This document shows positions 34,695 to 43,981 of a stretch of 64,000 bases of DNA, one piece after another. Source of the DNA: Euryarchaeota archaeon UBA558 (GTDB taxonomy: Archaea; Thermoplasmatota; Poseidoniia; Poseidoniales; Thalassarchaeaceae); NCBI GenBank assembly GCA_002507175.1, contig DAZE01000003.1:1-64000 (forward strand). The letters are read 5' to 3'. Under the pieces are notes generated by a model, which was not told where the DNA came from, did not search any database, and saw only the letters and a list, made by a program, of their open reading frames with translations. Made by a program: the position numbers and the translations under genes. Every line of letters begins with the position of its first letter. Positions within the stretch are counted from its first letter, which is position 1.

Positions 34695-35948
34695 TCAAAC
34701 AACTCGACCTCGGTATTGTAGTCCCTGTTCTTCAATTCTGATCAGTTGATTGTACTTCGAAGTTCTGTCAGATCTAGCCGGAGCACCCGTCTTTATCCAA
34801 CCACATCCTGTTCCTACTGCCAGGTCGGATATAGAGCTGTCACAAGTTTCACCTGAACGATGTGACATGATGCAGTCAAACCCGGCGCCTCTAGCAATCT
34901 GCATCACTTCAAGAGTCTCAGATACAGTCCCTATCTGGTTGGGCTTGATCAAGATTGAATTGGAGGCTTGGTCAATGATACCCCTCTCCAACCTCAATTT
35001 ATTGGTCACATACAGATCATCTCCGATTACAAGAACATCATGACCTTTGTCCGTGAAGGATATCCAGGACCCCCAATCATCCTCTGAGAAGGGGTCTTCT
35101 ATCGAAACTATAGGGTATTTTTCAATCCAAGAGGAATACAACGAAGACAGTTCTGACCCATCGATCATCTTCCCATCGAAAGAATATTTGCCAGAATCAT
35201 AGAATTCAGTAGCGGCTACATCCAGTGCTATCCCGATTTGACTTGAAATTGAGTATCCAGCCCTCTCGATGGCTTCTACCAACAATTCCAAGCCCTCTTC
35301 GTTCCGTCCCAAGGAGGGGGCGAAACCCCCTTCATCACCGATTCCAGAAAGCAGCCCCTTCTCCTTGAGTGCTTCTTTTAGGGCGTGATAGGTTTCAGTT
35401 CCAGCCCTGAGAGCAGATGTGAAGTCTGAGAATCCATATGGAACCACCATGAACTCTTGTACGTCTACGTTAGTCGCAGCATGTGCACCACCATTTAGAA
35501 TGTTCATCAAAGGGACCGGCATTACACCGACTGGCCATTCACCAGGTATGGATTTCCACAATGGAATCCCCCTTTCTTTGGCCGATGCCCTTAGAACCGC
35601 CAGGGAGCAACCCAAAATAGAATTCGCCCCAAGTAGGCTTTTGTTCGGAGTCCCGTCTGCCGAAATCAGACGCTCGTCAATCAGAGTCTGGTCATGGACA
35701 CTCATGCCAATTAACTCATTTTTTAATATTGTATTCACATTATCCACAGACCTTTTGACTCCTGACCCCCGCCATTGAGAGCCGCCGTCTCTCAGTTCCA
35801 CAGCCTCGTGAGAACCAGTGCTAGCCCCAGAGGGAACTGCCGCCCTCGCAGAGAACCTTCCATCTACAAAACAGTCAACTTCAATCGTCGGCCGCCCTCT
35901 CGAATCGAGAATCATTCGAGCGAGGATGTCGGTGATCTGCCCTACCAT
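34695..35948 (-). CDS. eno: Enolase
   Basis: 417 residues, interconverting 2-phosphoglycerate and PEP. Motifs are ILDSRGRPTIEV, AVPSGASTGSHEA, GGAHAATNVDVQEFM, GIGDEGGFAP, the metal ligands in ALDVAATEF, SIEDP and VIGDDLYVTN, the catalytic Lys in ILIKPNQIGT and SHRSGET. The ATG at 35948 is preferred because homologues begin shortly before ILARMILDSRG; the open frame continues upstream without support. The convergent gene is deoxyhypusine synthase, with stop codons adjacent. Confidence 0.96.
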   Translation of the reverse strand: MVGQITDILARMILDSRGRPTIEVDCFVDGRFSARAAVPSGASTGSHEAVELRDGGSQWRGSGVKRSVDNVNTILKNELIGMSVHDQTLIDERLISADGTPNKSLLGANSILGCSLAVLRASAKERGIPLWKSIPGEWPVGVMPVPLMNILNGGAHAATNVDVQEFMVVPYGFSDFTSALRAGTETYHALKEALKEKGLLSGIGDEGGFAPSLGRNEEGLELLVEAIERAGYSISSQIGIALDVAATEFYDSGKYSFDGKMIDGSELSSLYSSWIEKYPIVSIEDPFSEDDWGSWISFTDKGHDVLVIGDDLYVTNKLRLERGIIDQASNSILIKPNQIGTVSETLEVMQIARGAGFDCIMSHRSGETCDSSISDLAVGTGCGWIKTGAPARSDRTSKYNQLIRIEEQGLQYRGRVV

Positions 35949-35989
35949 GGTCCTATCCGGGGGGCACGCCCTGTCAAGTTTCCCGAGAA

Positions 35990-36442
35990 TTATGCATTCA
36001 ACCAACCAAGCCATTTGGAGACAGCTGATTGTAATATGGGAATCTCTAATTCCGAGCGACAACATCTTTCCCAACATAGTTGTTCTTGGGATGGTGAGAT
36101 TGAGAACAACTCAGCTTTGCAAAGGACCCCATCATCTTGAGAACTCAATCTTCGATAGTCATCCACGAAGCAGTGGATTAGGTTCTTTGGGAAATGGTGC
36201 ATCACGGCTGTTTCGGGGCAACACAATACAGCACTCTTTTCCAAAAAGAGTAGAGAAGAGCCATCGACCTCATTTATCTCATGTCCGTGGAGATTTACGT
36301 GGTTAAGCATCGCTGCGACATCGATGTTGTACCAGTCAGACTCTTCCTTCGTAAGTTTCAATGATGATATATCATCAAGATACTCTTGAATTTCAACTTG
36401 GCTGGATTGAGGCGCGTCCCGCATCAATAGATCGAAAAACAT
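35990..36442 (-). CDS. Hypothetical protein upstream of enolase
   Basis: About 150 residues beginning MFFDLLMRDAPQ, reading toward enolase and ending 41 bp before its ATG. It contains mixed helical sequence (EIQEYLDDISSLKLTKEESDW) and seven cysteines, several in the second half (LCCPET, WERCCRSE). No family is recognised. A minus-strand AT-rich stretch with AAAAATATTA near 36500-36510 lies at about leaderless distance. It fills an otherwise empty gap, but a non-coding region cannot be excluded. Confidence 0.5.
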   Translation of the reverse strand: MFFDLLMRDAPQSSQVEIQEYLDDISSLKLTKEESDWYNIDVAAMLNHVNLHGHEINEVDGSSLLFLEKSAVLCCPETAVMHHFPKNLIHCFVDDYRRLSSQDDGVLCKAELFSISPSQEQLCWERCCRSELEIPILQSAVSKWLGWLNA

Positions 36443-36567
36443 CCACTGATTTGAAACCAACCAGCAACAAAATATGTGAATAATTACCAAAAAATGTAAT
36501 ATTTTTCATTTTTTTTTCTGTAATCATGAACCAATGGCATAAAAAGTGACTGATTAACGGCAATATC

Positions 36568-36990
36568 ATGCCTGAAGTAGATTCACTCGACAGATCGATA
36601 CTATCAGTACTCAGAGACCAGGGAAGATCCTCATTTGTTCAGATCGCCAACTCAACCGGTGTCACAGAGAGAACGGTCAGGGCCAGAATGAGAAGGCTGG
36701 AAGATGAGGGCATTATCAGAGGGTATACGATACGAGAGACTGGAATTGGACTGTCTGCGTTAGTTCGTCTCAGTGTTGGGCCTGGTATTGAGATTGGCAC
36801 TTTGGCAGGTGAATATGCATCTTGGGATGGTATAGAATCAGTTTATGAAATAAGCGGAGACGCAGATCTTATTGTCTTGGCACATGTTGATGACACTGTG
36901 GCTTTGCGCGGACTCTTGGACAGAATTTGGTTAAGTGCCCCGGGGAGCATAATTTCAACAAGAACCGAGCTTGTACTTGAGCAGTACTGA
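36568..36990 (+). CDS. Lrp/AsnC-family transcription regulator
   Basis: 140 residues. The N-terminal helix-turn-helix (LDRSILSVLRDQGRSSFVQIANSTGVTERTVRARMRRLEDEGII, shown here in fragments LDRSILSVL and TERTVRARMRRLEDEGII) is typical, followed by a RAM-like ligand-binding domain with YEISGDADLIVLAHV. It probably senses an amino acid. The ATG follows a TATA-like CATAAAAAG by about 25 bp, consistent with a leaderless mRNA. It diverges from the hypothetical gene at 36442 across an AT-rich region that could include its own operator. Confidence 0.92.
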   Translation: MPEVDSLDRSILSVLRDQGRSSFVQIANSTGVTERTVRARMRRLEDEGIIRGYTIRETGIGLSALVRLSVGPGIEIGTLAGEYASWDGIESVYEISGDADLIVLAHVDDTVALRGLLDRIWLSAPGSIISTRTELVLEQY

Positions 36991-37040
36991 TAACCTGTGA
37001 TTCCTACTAGAAAAATTCTAGAAATATAGTGGGGCCGAAT

Positions 37041-37595
37041 TCATTCTTTCCACTTTACTGAGCATCCAATACTTTCTGTTCTCTGGACGCGGATTTTCTG
37101 CCCTGAGACATATTGATTCAGTGCATCCTCAAGCTCACATGTTGTAGCATTGGACGGATCTCTGGGGGAGTCATCAAGACGACCCCGATACATTACGTCA
37201 TGACCTCCAGAAATTAGATAAAATTCTGGAGTTCGCTTTGCACCATACGATCTTGCAACCTCTTGAGTCGAATCATGTAGGTAGGGATATGACATCCCCT
37301 TGGAGGCTCTCTCAACCATATGGTCCCAATCATCCGAAACATACCGTTCGGGGTCATTTGAATTGATTCCGACAAATCCTAATCCAAATTCTCTTGCCAT
37401 CTTCGCCATTGCTTCAATTCTGCCCTCTGATGCCACAACGTACGGGCAGTGATTGCAAGTGAACATCACAATCCCTCCATTTTCTCCGATCACCTCATCC
37501 AAGCCGACTAAGGACTCACCATGGGCCTTATTCGCATTTGGCAGCTTAAATGATGGCGCTTTATCCCCTGGCTCGATACCATGACTTGAAGGCAT
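37041..37595 (-). CDS. Thioredoxin-like/peroxiredoxin-like protein
   Basis: 184 residues of the AhpC/TSA-related thioredoxin fold (PEPGDKAPSF-type start IEPGDKAPSFKLPN). The potential redox motif is TCNHCPYV, a CxxC in the position used by thiol-disulfide oxidoreductases, and GINSNDPERY and KRTPEFYLI follow with the cis-Pro. It may reduce or form disulfides or act on peroxides. The C-terminal Cys (SIGCSVKWKE) is an additional feature. It lies 15 bp after the TPR protein gene on the same strand. Confidence 0.85.
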   Translation of the reverse strand: MPSSHGIEPGDKAPSFKLPNANKAHGESLVGLDEVIGENGGIVMFTCNHCPYVVASEGRIEAMAKMAREFGLGFVGINSNDPERYVSDDWDHMVERASKGMSYPYLHDSTQEVARSYGAKRTPEFYLISGGHDVMYRGRLDDSPRDPSNATTCELEDALNQYVSGQKIRVQRTESIGCSVKWKE

Positions 37596-37610
37596 GAGCT
37601 GCCGAAAGCA

Positions 37611-39866
37611 TCACCTGACATGAACCCTTTCTGCGGGAATCCCTGCCATTGACCTCATCAATCTCAGCCTAGATCTGGCGTGTTGATCACTAGGATCGAT
37701 ATCCAGAACCTGACGCCATCGTTTGTAGGCCGCCCTGTAATCTCCCGCTTTCTCTTCAAGTTCGGCAAGGATCATCAGCACGTCAAATCTCCTTGGATTG
37801 CATTCTGAAGCCTTCTCAAGGTCTGACATGGCCTCACCAACCCGATTAAACTCGAGATATAACCTCGCTCTACAGGCCCATGATTCGCTATCACTTGGAT
37901 CTAGCCTGATTGCTTCATTGAGAAGAGCCTCGGCTTGCTCACCTCTTCCAGTTTTTATGAGGCAAGACGCCAACAATGCCATTGCATCGACATCTCCAAT
38001 TTGAGATGAGATAGCACCTTCGAGTAGATCTATCGCCTCTTCCCACAATGATAGCCCAACCATTGCCTCAGCACTACGTTTTATTGCTATTGGATTGTTT
38101 GGCCTGGTTCTAACAACCTCCGTTGAATGTTGGGCTGCCAAGTCGTACTTATCTTGAATTAGGTACAACATAGTGAGGTTCAGTCGGCCCGAAACGTGAC
38201 TTGGGTCCATCTTGACCACGCTCAATAATCTCCTCTCTGCCTCTTCCATTCGTCCTTCTCTGGCATAGGCCAATGCACTCAAAAATTCCATTTCGACTTT
38301 ATCAGCTCGAACTTTATCACATTCCCTTAGCACGGATCGCGCCTCATCGAAATCCATTGTTTCGATAAGTATACGCGCCTCTTCAATTAGGACACTGGGA
38401 TCCATCTCTGCGATCCGTCTTGCCCTGACGATGCACGTCCGCGCCTCGTCTAGATCACCAGAAAGCCTGCTGTAGTAAGAGGCAGCCAACCAGCTTCTAT
38501 GATCTTCTCTATCGAAACTCGTCATCTGTAGGCTGCAGTCCTTTAACCTCAAGATGAGGCTCTCTGGCACCGATCCAGTATTGTCTCTCTCCAGCCTGCA
38601 CTGATTCATCAAAACTAATACTTCAGATTCCAAAAGCCCTATTGTTGGGGCGAATGTTCTTGACCTATCCAACAATGCCAGGGCGTTATTCAGGTCACCA
38701 ACGGCGATTGACAACTTTATTCCGGCTTCGTAGAGGGCTGAACTCCCAACAACATCAATTTTTGAGTTAAGGTGAGCCATCGCAGAATCTGCCATGCCCA
38801 TTGAAACAATTATCGAAACCTCCATCAGAATCGAATCATCGGATTCAGATCTTATGTCCCTAATCAGCCTAAGCGCCAAGTCATAATGTCCCTTCAAATG
38901 CGCAATTTTAGCCCTCATAAATAAGACGTCATCAACGTTCCTCTCTTCCAAAGTCATGCCGTCTAGCAATTCCAGACCTTCGTCCAACATCCCTTCTGAT
39001 ATTTTCTTGCGAGCCCGCTTGACTCTGACCGCGGGCGACATGTCCAGAATATCAGGGCCCACAGCTCTGGACCGGAGATTATGAATCGACCCCACAACCT
39101 CTACTTCCATTTCCCCATCCCAATCTAGTGATGCTAATCTCCGTCGATTCCGAGAAGATCTTGAGTCACTCTCAGGTAATAGGGATAGCTGCTCAATCAG
39201 CGCTGGCATGTCATCGGGTTCTGAGTCGATGTGGGCCTCCAGAGCTTCAATCAACTCGTTCCTTGTACCAGTGACTCTGATTATTCTCAGGAGGCCAGAC
39301 ATGGAATCGAATCTATGCCCTTCTCTGAGGGAAGCCTCGTAAGCATCGCGGGCATGTTTTTGCACATCATGCTCCTCAAACAATGAGCCCAGTCGTTCAA
39401 ACTGTGAGGAGGTTAAAGTCAGGTCATCAGGTCTTACACCAGTCGAATCTAACATCGATCCAAGCCTTCTAGTGAGTTTCCCCATTGCTATCAGCGATTC
39501 GTCCGAATCAGCCTCGTCATTCTCCAAAGCCATTGCAAGTAACCTCGCTGGATGCGAGACTAGATCACAAACCCTACTGATACTTTCCCCGCCCAATCTG
39601 CTCAACATTCTCTCTGCGGCGTCGATTGCAGAGTGGGCTGCAAGTCTATCATGCACAGGATCGCTCTCTCCGATGACGGATTCCAATCCGTCATTCACTG
39701 ATGTCAATTCTCTGTGTACAGTATAATAAGCGGACGACATTGTGTCAAGCTCTAATTTTATCTCGAGCGCCTTTCGCTTGATGTATCTTTGGCGGAAAAA
39801 GGCTGTGGCATAAGCCAGTATCAACAGTGCATAGACCCCTATGACTATGCGCGAGGCCTCTACCAT
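37611..39866 (-). CDS. Membrane-anchored TPR-repeat protein
   Basis: 751 residues. A single hydrophobic helix at about 7-25 (VIGVYALLILAYATAFF) is followed by basic residues, which would anchor the protein with a cytoplasmic C-terminal region. The rest is made of degenerate tetratricopeptide repeats, best seen in the last 300 residues (ALAYAREGRMEEAERRLLSVV, LYLIQDKYDLAAQHSTEVV, LASCLIKTGRGEQAEALL, RLYLEFNRVGEAMSDLEKA). It is probably a scaffold at the membrane. It is downstream of dnaG on the same strand and is followed by a thioredoxin-like protein. Confidence 0.85.
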   Translation of the reverse strand: MVEASRIVIGVYALLILAYATAFFRQRYIKRKALEIKLELDTMSSAYYTVHRELTSVNDGLESVIGESDPVHDRLAAHSAIDAAERMLSRLGGESISRVCDLVSHPARLLAMALENDEADSDESLIAMGKLTRRLGSMLDSTGVRPDDLTLTSSQFERLGSLFEEHDVQKHARDAYEASLREGHRFDSMSGLLRIIRVTGTRNELIEALEAHIDSEPDDMPALIEQLSLLPESDSRSSRNRRRLASLDWDGEMEVEVVGSIHNLRSRAVGPDILDMSPAVRVKRARKKISEGMLDEGLELLDGMTLEERNVDDVLFMRAKIAHLKGHYDLALRLIRDIRSESDDSILMEVSIIVSMGMADSAMAHLNSKIDVVGSSALYEAGIKLSIAVGDLNNALALLDRSRTFAPTIGLLESEVLVLMNQCRLERDNTGSVPESLILRLKDCSLQMTSFDREDHRSWLAASYYSRLSGDLDEARTCIVRARRIAEMDPSVLIEEARILIETMDFDEARSVLRECDKVRADKVEMEFLSALAYAREGRMEEAERRLLSVVKMDPSHVSGRLNLTMLYLIQDKYDLAAQHSTEVVRTRPNNPIAIKRSAEAMVGLSLWEEAIDLLEGAISSQIGDVDAMALLASCLIKTGRGEQAEALLNEAIRLDPSDSESWACRARLYLEFNRVGEAMSDLEKASECNPRRFDVLMILAELEEKAGDYRAAYKRWRQVLDIDPSDQHARSRLRLMRSMAGIPAERVHVR

Positions 39867-39903
39867 GCAGCCAATCGAATTCGTTGAGGCTTTGATGCCT
39901 TCT

Positions 39904-39934
39904 GTCTAATCATACGACCAAGTGGCAATTAGAC
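39904..39934. repeat. 7-bp inverted repeat between dnaG and the TPR gene
   Basis: GTCTAAT at 39904-39910 and ATTAGAC at 39928-39934 are perfectly complementary with a 17-base spacer. It lies in the 88-bp gap downstream of dnaG and upstream of the TPR gene on the minus strand, so it could be an operator, a terminator stem, or chance. Confidence 0.3.
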
Positions 39935-39954
39935 ACCCCTTCGCAGACCTTCGG

Positions 39955-41124
39955 TCACAGGTCTGTGGGCGCATACGCTGAGACGCTCCCCTTCCTTGCA
40001 GTATTGCCTACGGTACTGACTAGGACGTTGTCAATGCCCGCTTTGCTGGCGAGATCAAAAATCCGATCACTCATCTTCCCGGCGAAAACAAGTCCGACGG
40101 CACCCTCTGTTTCTTCTAGAGCCTTCCCAAGAGCAGCTGCGCCAAGAGGGTCGCTGCCCGACCCATCTTCAAGGATGATGACAGCCTGATTCCTTTTGAG
40201 GCCCTCAAGGTGTTGCCCCCAATCGGCCATTACCTCCGGTGCTTGGACTTCGGCTTTCTCATGGCCGAGAGTTGCATTGTCGTCGCTCTCCATTTGTTTC
40301 TTAATTCTCTGGACTACCTTCGCTGCGACTTCTTTCTGGTTTAAGCACTTGGTAATCGTTTTACCTTCTAGATGTTCGACCTCAAGGCTCTTTGGTGCAA
40401 ATGCAACATGGGTCAGGGATTTTTCTAGCGATCCTGAGAGCTCCATCAACAAGAGGCTACCTCCACGGTCCCCGTCGAGGAACGCCGTGACGTTTTTCTT
40501 GGTGGATGCCAATTCGATTAGCTCATCTGGGACGCCAGAACCCATCATTGCAATCGCATTTTTGATTCCGTATTTCAATAAGTTCCTGACGTCATTTCGA
40601 CCCTCTACGATGATTATTCCATCGCTTTTCTTCACGTTAGGCCCAGCAGTCATTCCACTCACGTTTACTTCAGTGTCAACAGTTAGAACAGACCTTACCT
40701 CATCCAGGATATTTTTGGATTCATCAGCCCCTGAGCCAATTAGATCCATCAGTAAGCGCTTGGCCCGATCAATCACAACATCTCTCTTCGCAGATACAAC
40801 ATTCTCGATCCTTTGTACTCTTATGGACGCTTTGCAAGGGCCAATTCTGTCAATGGTTTCGAGCGATGCTCCGATTACCGAGGTGGAGACTTGATCCATT
40901 GACGTGGTGAGGGTTATCTCCCCATTTACACTGCCCTTTCTCTGGTTCAGTGAAACATCGACATGGCCTATTCGGCCACTCCTCTGTAGGTCTCGTAGTT
41001 GTAATTCTTCACCCAGAAGCCCCTCAGTTTGGCCAAAAATGGCCCCAACAACGTCCTTCCTTTGGACGGTACCATCTGTTCTTATGGTCGCGTGTATGAC
41101 ATATTTTCCTTCTTTCTTTGACAT
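39955..41124 (-). CDS. dnaG: Archaeal DnaG-like primase
   Basis: 389 residues. The TOPRIM domain is visible as IIIVEGRNDVRNLLKYG with the catalytic Glu, then the FLDGDRGG acidic pair. The N-terminal region (KEGKYVIHATI, then GAIFGQTEGLLGE) and the C-terminal Gly-rich DGSGSDPLG are typical of archaeal DnaG. In archaea this protein can associate with the exosome and has primase activity in some species. The 5' leader is structured (41125-41250). Confidence 0.96.
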   Translation of the reverse strand: MSKKEGKYVIHATIRTDGTVQRKDVVGAIFGQTEGLLGEELQLRDLQRSGRIGHVDVSLNQRKGSVNGEITLTTSMDQVSTSVIGASLETIDRIGPCKASIRVQRIENVVSAKRDVVIDRAKRLLMDLIGSGADESKNILDEVRSVLTVDTEVNVSGMTAGPNVKKSDGIIIVEGRNDVRNLLKYGIKNAIAMMGSGVPDELIELASTKKNVTAFLDGDRGGSLLLMELSGSLEKSLTHVAFAPKSLEVEHLEGKTITKCLNQKEVAAKVVQRIKKQMESDDNATLGHEKAEVQAPEVMADWGQHLEGLKRNQAVIILEDGSGSDPLGAAALGKALEETEGAVGLVFAGKMSDRIFDLASKAGIDNVLVSTVGNTARKGSVSAYAPTDL

Positions 41125-41250
41125 GTTATTTCCTCCGAACTATCACCATTCCCTCAAACGGGAGTTCGCGGCCTTTCGCCGCCATAATTGGCAAGGATGG
41201 GTGCAAGGCACCCGCGAGTGGGACAGTGATCTGTTCATGTCTTCCTGTTG
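41125..41250 (-). promoter_or_regulatory. Structured 5' leader of dnaG with two hairpins
   Basis: Between the dnaG ATG and the AT-rich probable promoter (about 41260-41310) two stable stems occur on the minus strand: GGGTGC/GCACCC (41199-41213) and GCGGC/GCCGC (41168-41182) with short loops. A Shine-Dalgarno-like GGAGG lies just before the ATG. The hairpins could control translation or be part of a small RNA. No known riboswitch motif is recognised. Confidence 0.4.
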
Positions 41251-41354
41251 TGTCCTGCATTTGAACACTTTGCAAAATAGTCTAAAAAATTAGCAAATAA
41301 AATCAGACTCGCCTATGGGTCAAATCCATATCTGACTCCTTCGGTTGACCACTC

Positions 41355-41819
41355 GTGGACAAGGCTATTGACACAACATCGGTCTTTCGAGGAGCGACCA
41401 CTCTGGCAATGAAGGATGGCCATCTTGACGATCAAGAAATGAGGATTCTAGCACGTCTTTCGCACGCTTTGAGATTGGCCGAAGGTCTACCATTGAAAAT
41501 TTATGACAATATCCTCGAGGGAAGAGATAGCGACTCCGGAAGAGAAATATCTAGATCTGAGGCTTTGATGGTATACGGCCAAGTACTGGAGGCCTATTGC
41601 ACAATTTCCGAGCCGACACCTGAAACAGCTCTCTTGCTATCCTACATGCGGACTGTGTTTGACATCAACGAGACAGAGCATCGTGAGTTTGTGAGGAGTG
41701 TGGACCGACATCTGGAACAAGTGGTTCATCGCAATGTTGCAGCCCAACTAAGGACAACAATCGATGATGCAATAGAACTCGTTTCAGACCCTCTCCAAAA
41801 ACTAAGGATCAGGAAATGA
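41355..41819 (+). CDS. Hypothetical helical protein (TerB-like)
   Basis: 154 residues from a GTG start. Mainly helical; the N-terminal segment TLAMKDGHLDDQEMRILARLS resembles TerB-type domains, in which acidic DG.L...E..IL motifs bind metal. A conserved region at the end is charged. The next gene starts 9 bp later. No specific function can be given. Confidence 0.55.
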   Translation: MDKAIDTTSVFRGATTLAMKDGHLDDQEMRILARLSHALRLAEGLPLKIYDNILEGRDSDSGREISRSEALMVYGQVLEAYCTISEPTPETALLLSYMRTVFDINETEHREFVRSVDRHLEQVVHRNVAAQLRTTIDDAIELVSDPLQKLRIRK

Positions 41820-41828
41820 GGTTCCAAT

Positions 41829-42470
41829 ATGGCCTTGGATGCATACCTATCATCCATACCTGATAGGAAGGCAAAGTCAGTCAGAGCCCTCCCGAGGATA
41901 CTTCGGGAAGCTTACACATACAATGTCCCGGCTCTGATAATGAAGTCTAGCACCGACAGGCTCTCAGTCGATGGTGATTACTCTTTTTTCCTGGGGACGC
42001 CAGATGCCTCCCTGAGAAGAATCGCATCTTGGCTCATCACAAAGAATTCCGAAACCCCTGAGGTACTTGCATCAATCTTGCCTCTGTTGTGGAACAGACA
42101 TGGTAGAGAAGATTTGGCGATGGCAGCACTGCTACTGGCAAACATAGATCATGCAAGAATGGGCACGAGCCCTTGGCGAATATTGGAGGATCTCATTCGA
42201 CCTAAGGAGCCAATCGAGGGATTGTTAATGTGCGTCGAGGAGATTCTTAGATCTGGACGCATGTGCCCTAATGAGGAGAGGCTTTGCTCCTGGTTAGAAC
42301 AAGGTGGAGTCATGCAGACCTTGTCCTTGCTTTGTATCCATGCATCAATGATTAGAGGAAGAGACCCAACACCCAAAGAACTGGAACTTACGGCTGCTAG
42401 TGATTACAAACAGGCCCCAGAACTAGTGATAAGAGTAAGAGATCGGATCCTCTACAGGGATCAAGTCTAA
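41829..42470 (+). CDS. Hypothetical helical protein
   Basis: 213 residues, ATG start. Repeated helical stretches such as ASILPLLWNRHGREDLAMAALLLANI and LIRPKEPIEGLLMCVEEILRSG resemble HEAT-type repeats found in alkylation-repair-like and scaffold proteins, but no catalytic site is seen. It sits between the TerB-like gene and a small hypothetical gene on the same strand. Confidence 0.55.
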   Translation: MALDAYLSSIPDRKAKSVRALPRILREAYTYNVPALIMKSSTDRLSVDGDYSFFLGTPDASLRRIASWLITKNSETPEVLASILPLLWNRHGREDLAMAALLLANIDHARMGTSPWRILEDLIRPKEPIEGLLMCVEEILRSGRMCPNEERLCSWLEQGGVMQTLSLLCIHASMIRGRDPTPKELELTAASDYKQAPELVIRVRDRILYRDQV

Positions 42471-42496
42471 TCACCTGTTATCACTGGCATAACACA

Positions 42497-42706
42497 GTGT
42501 CAGACAGATTACTGCCTTCGGATGACCCAGTTGCGGAGGAGGTGCTTGAATGGACGATTGCTAAGGATGCCCGGGATGTCGCTCAGATCATGCACTGGCT
42601 CGAGCAAACAAATGGGAGAAGGGACAGGATGGTTTTGATGTCAACAGCTAAGGAACTGATTGATGAGATGCTTCATTCGATCAGGAGGCTTGACGAGCTT
42701 CGGTGA
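42497..42706 (+). CDS. Small hypothetical protein
   Basis: 69 residues from a GTG start, helical and charged (ELIDEMLHSIRRLDELR at the end). No family recognised. It ends 4 bp before the MobA-like gene, with the purines of its last codons (CTTCGGTGAGATC) leading into the next ATG. Coding is supported by close packing with its neighbours. Confidence 0.5.
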   Translation: MSDRLLPSDDPVAEEVLEWTIAKDARDVAQIMHWLEQTNGRRDRMVLMSTAKELIDEMLHSIRRLDELR

Positions 42707-42710
42707 GATC

Positions 42711-43271
42711 ATGCAGGCCCTAGTTCTTGCAGGTGGTCGATCGTCTAGAATGGGTCGTGACAAGTCACTCATCCAAATGGACGGAAAATCCCTGATCAGA
42801 ATTACCTTGGAGAGACTAATCGACTCTGGCCATTCTGCAATACTAGTGATGGCTTCTGATGAGGTTCAGGAATCTAGACAGAAGTCCAGCGCTGGGGAAT
42901 TGGCTCATAGGGTTGTGTGGCGTAGAGACAATGTCCCCCATTCTGGGATGATTGAGGCTTTACTCAAGGGTATGTCTGACGAGACATTGGATCCCAACGA
43001 ACCACTCCAAATCTCCCCTGTCGATTCACCATGGCTGAGGAAAGAACTGTACCAAAGTCTACGGATGAATCTGGCCAACGATGTGGATGTCGTAGTCCCC
43101 AGAGATGAAATCATTCACCCCCTGCATGCTTTGTTAAGGGTCGATGCACTATCTAGAGAACTCAGCCCCATGGCGGGCCCCTTGAAACAGCAGATTCAGC
43201 GGATGAGGTGGAGGGCTGTGGATTGTGAGGGACTGGGACTTGGGAATCTTAACCATCCTGGCGATCTATGA
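42711..43271 (+). CDS. MobA-like nucleotidyltransferase
   Basis: About 186 residues. The N terminus ALVLAGGRSSRMGRDKSLI is the nucleotide-binding signature of molybdenum cofactor guanylyltransferase, and later blocks LQISPVDSPWL and HPLHALL fit the same fold. It probably transfers a nucleotide to molybdopterin; a related sugar or lipid nucleotidyltransferase is possible. The start at 42711 places the LAGG motif right after the initiator. The 3' end overlaps convergent purN by 23 bp. Confidence 0.82.
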   Translation: MQALVLAGGRSSRMGRDKSLIQMDGKSLIRITLERLIDSGHSAILVMASDEVQESRQKSSAGELAHRVVWRRDNVPHSGMIEALLKGMSDETLDPNEPLQISPVDSPWLRKELYQSLRMNLANDVDVVVPRDEIIHPLHALLRVDALSRELSPMAGPLKQQIQRMRWRAVDCEGLGLGNLNHPGDL

Positions 43272-43902
43272 ATAAACCCGGATTCTTGGCGATCGCATCA
43301 ATGGTCCTAGGGTACAATGCGTGCTCGGCCGCCTTTACCCTATTTTGAAGATCACCAATGTTGTCACCTGTAAGAACAGGGACTTCGGATTGTGTAATAA
43401 TTCGACCAGTATCGACCCCCTCGTCCACAAAATGAACTGTGCACCCAGAGATAACTGCCCCATCGGCCAAAGCGTCCCGATGAGCGTGAGCACCGGGGTA
43501 TTTTGGAAGTAATGACGGGTGTATGTTGATCAACCGTCCTTTCCATTTTTCAACGAAAACAGGCGTAAAAATCCTCATGTACCCTGCGAGGGCGATTAGT
43601 TCTGTATTGTACTTCTTTAGTTGTTCATGAACTAGGTCTTCGTGTTTCAGACGTTGTTCTTTTTTGTTTGCTATTCTTGGCAGCGGGATTCCAATAGAAT
43701 CTATCCCCGCCTTTCTAGCGTGGCCCAAACCACCAGCTTCATGCGAATCAGCCAAGACCAAAACAGTGTGGAAAAATCGGGGCTCAAGTAATTCATACGC
43801 CAGTATGGACGCAAGGCCTGATCCTCCGCCGGAAATCAATACCGCAATTCTCAGAGGATCGCTGGTTGAAGCCTTACGTGGCAGGGTGAATAAGCCTTCC
43901 AT
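43249..43902 (-). CDS. purN: Phosphoribosylglycinamide formyltransferase
   Basis: About 217 residues. Motifs are IAVLISGGGSGLASIL, LAGYMRIFTPVFV, INIHPSLLPKYPGAHAH with the catalytic Asn and His, and VDEGVDTGRII with the Asp. It transfers a formyl group from 10-formyl-THF to GAR in purine synthesis. Start at the third codon of the longest reading (ATG 43902) was preferred. It overlaps mobA by 23 bp and is divergent from the YbaN-like gene. Confidence 0.96.
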   Translation of the reverse strand: MEGLFTLPRKASTSDPLRIAVLISGGGSGLASILAYELLEPRFFHTVLVLADSHEAGGLGHARKAGIDSIGIPLPRIANKKEQRLKHEDLVHEQLKKYNTELIALAGYMRIFTPVFVEKWKGRLINIHPSLLPKYPGAHAHRDALADGAVISGCTVHFVDEGVDTGRIITQSEVPVLTGDNIGDLQNRVKAAEHALYPRTIDAIAKNPGLFIDRQDG

Positions 43903-43981
43903 GTTCACTCGAGGAGGTCACTCATCAAATATCCACGGTTCATACGTTGTATTTTATGACCAAATATACGCCGGACCAATC

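Noticed and set aside
35775..36306. Plus-strand frames opposite enolase and the hypothetical gene
   Set aside because: No recognisable domain; the minus-strand frame at 35990-36442 has the better promoter position and amino-acid mix.
43664..43981. Longer N-terminal extension of the DUF454 gene
   Set aside because: It is antisense to purN and has no hydrophobic or family features; the DUF454 region starts after the ATG at 43982.
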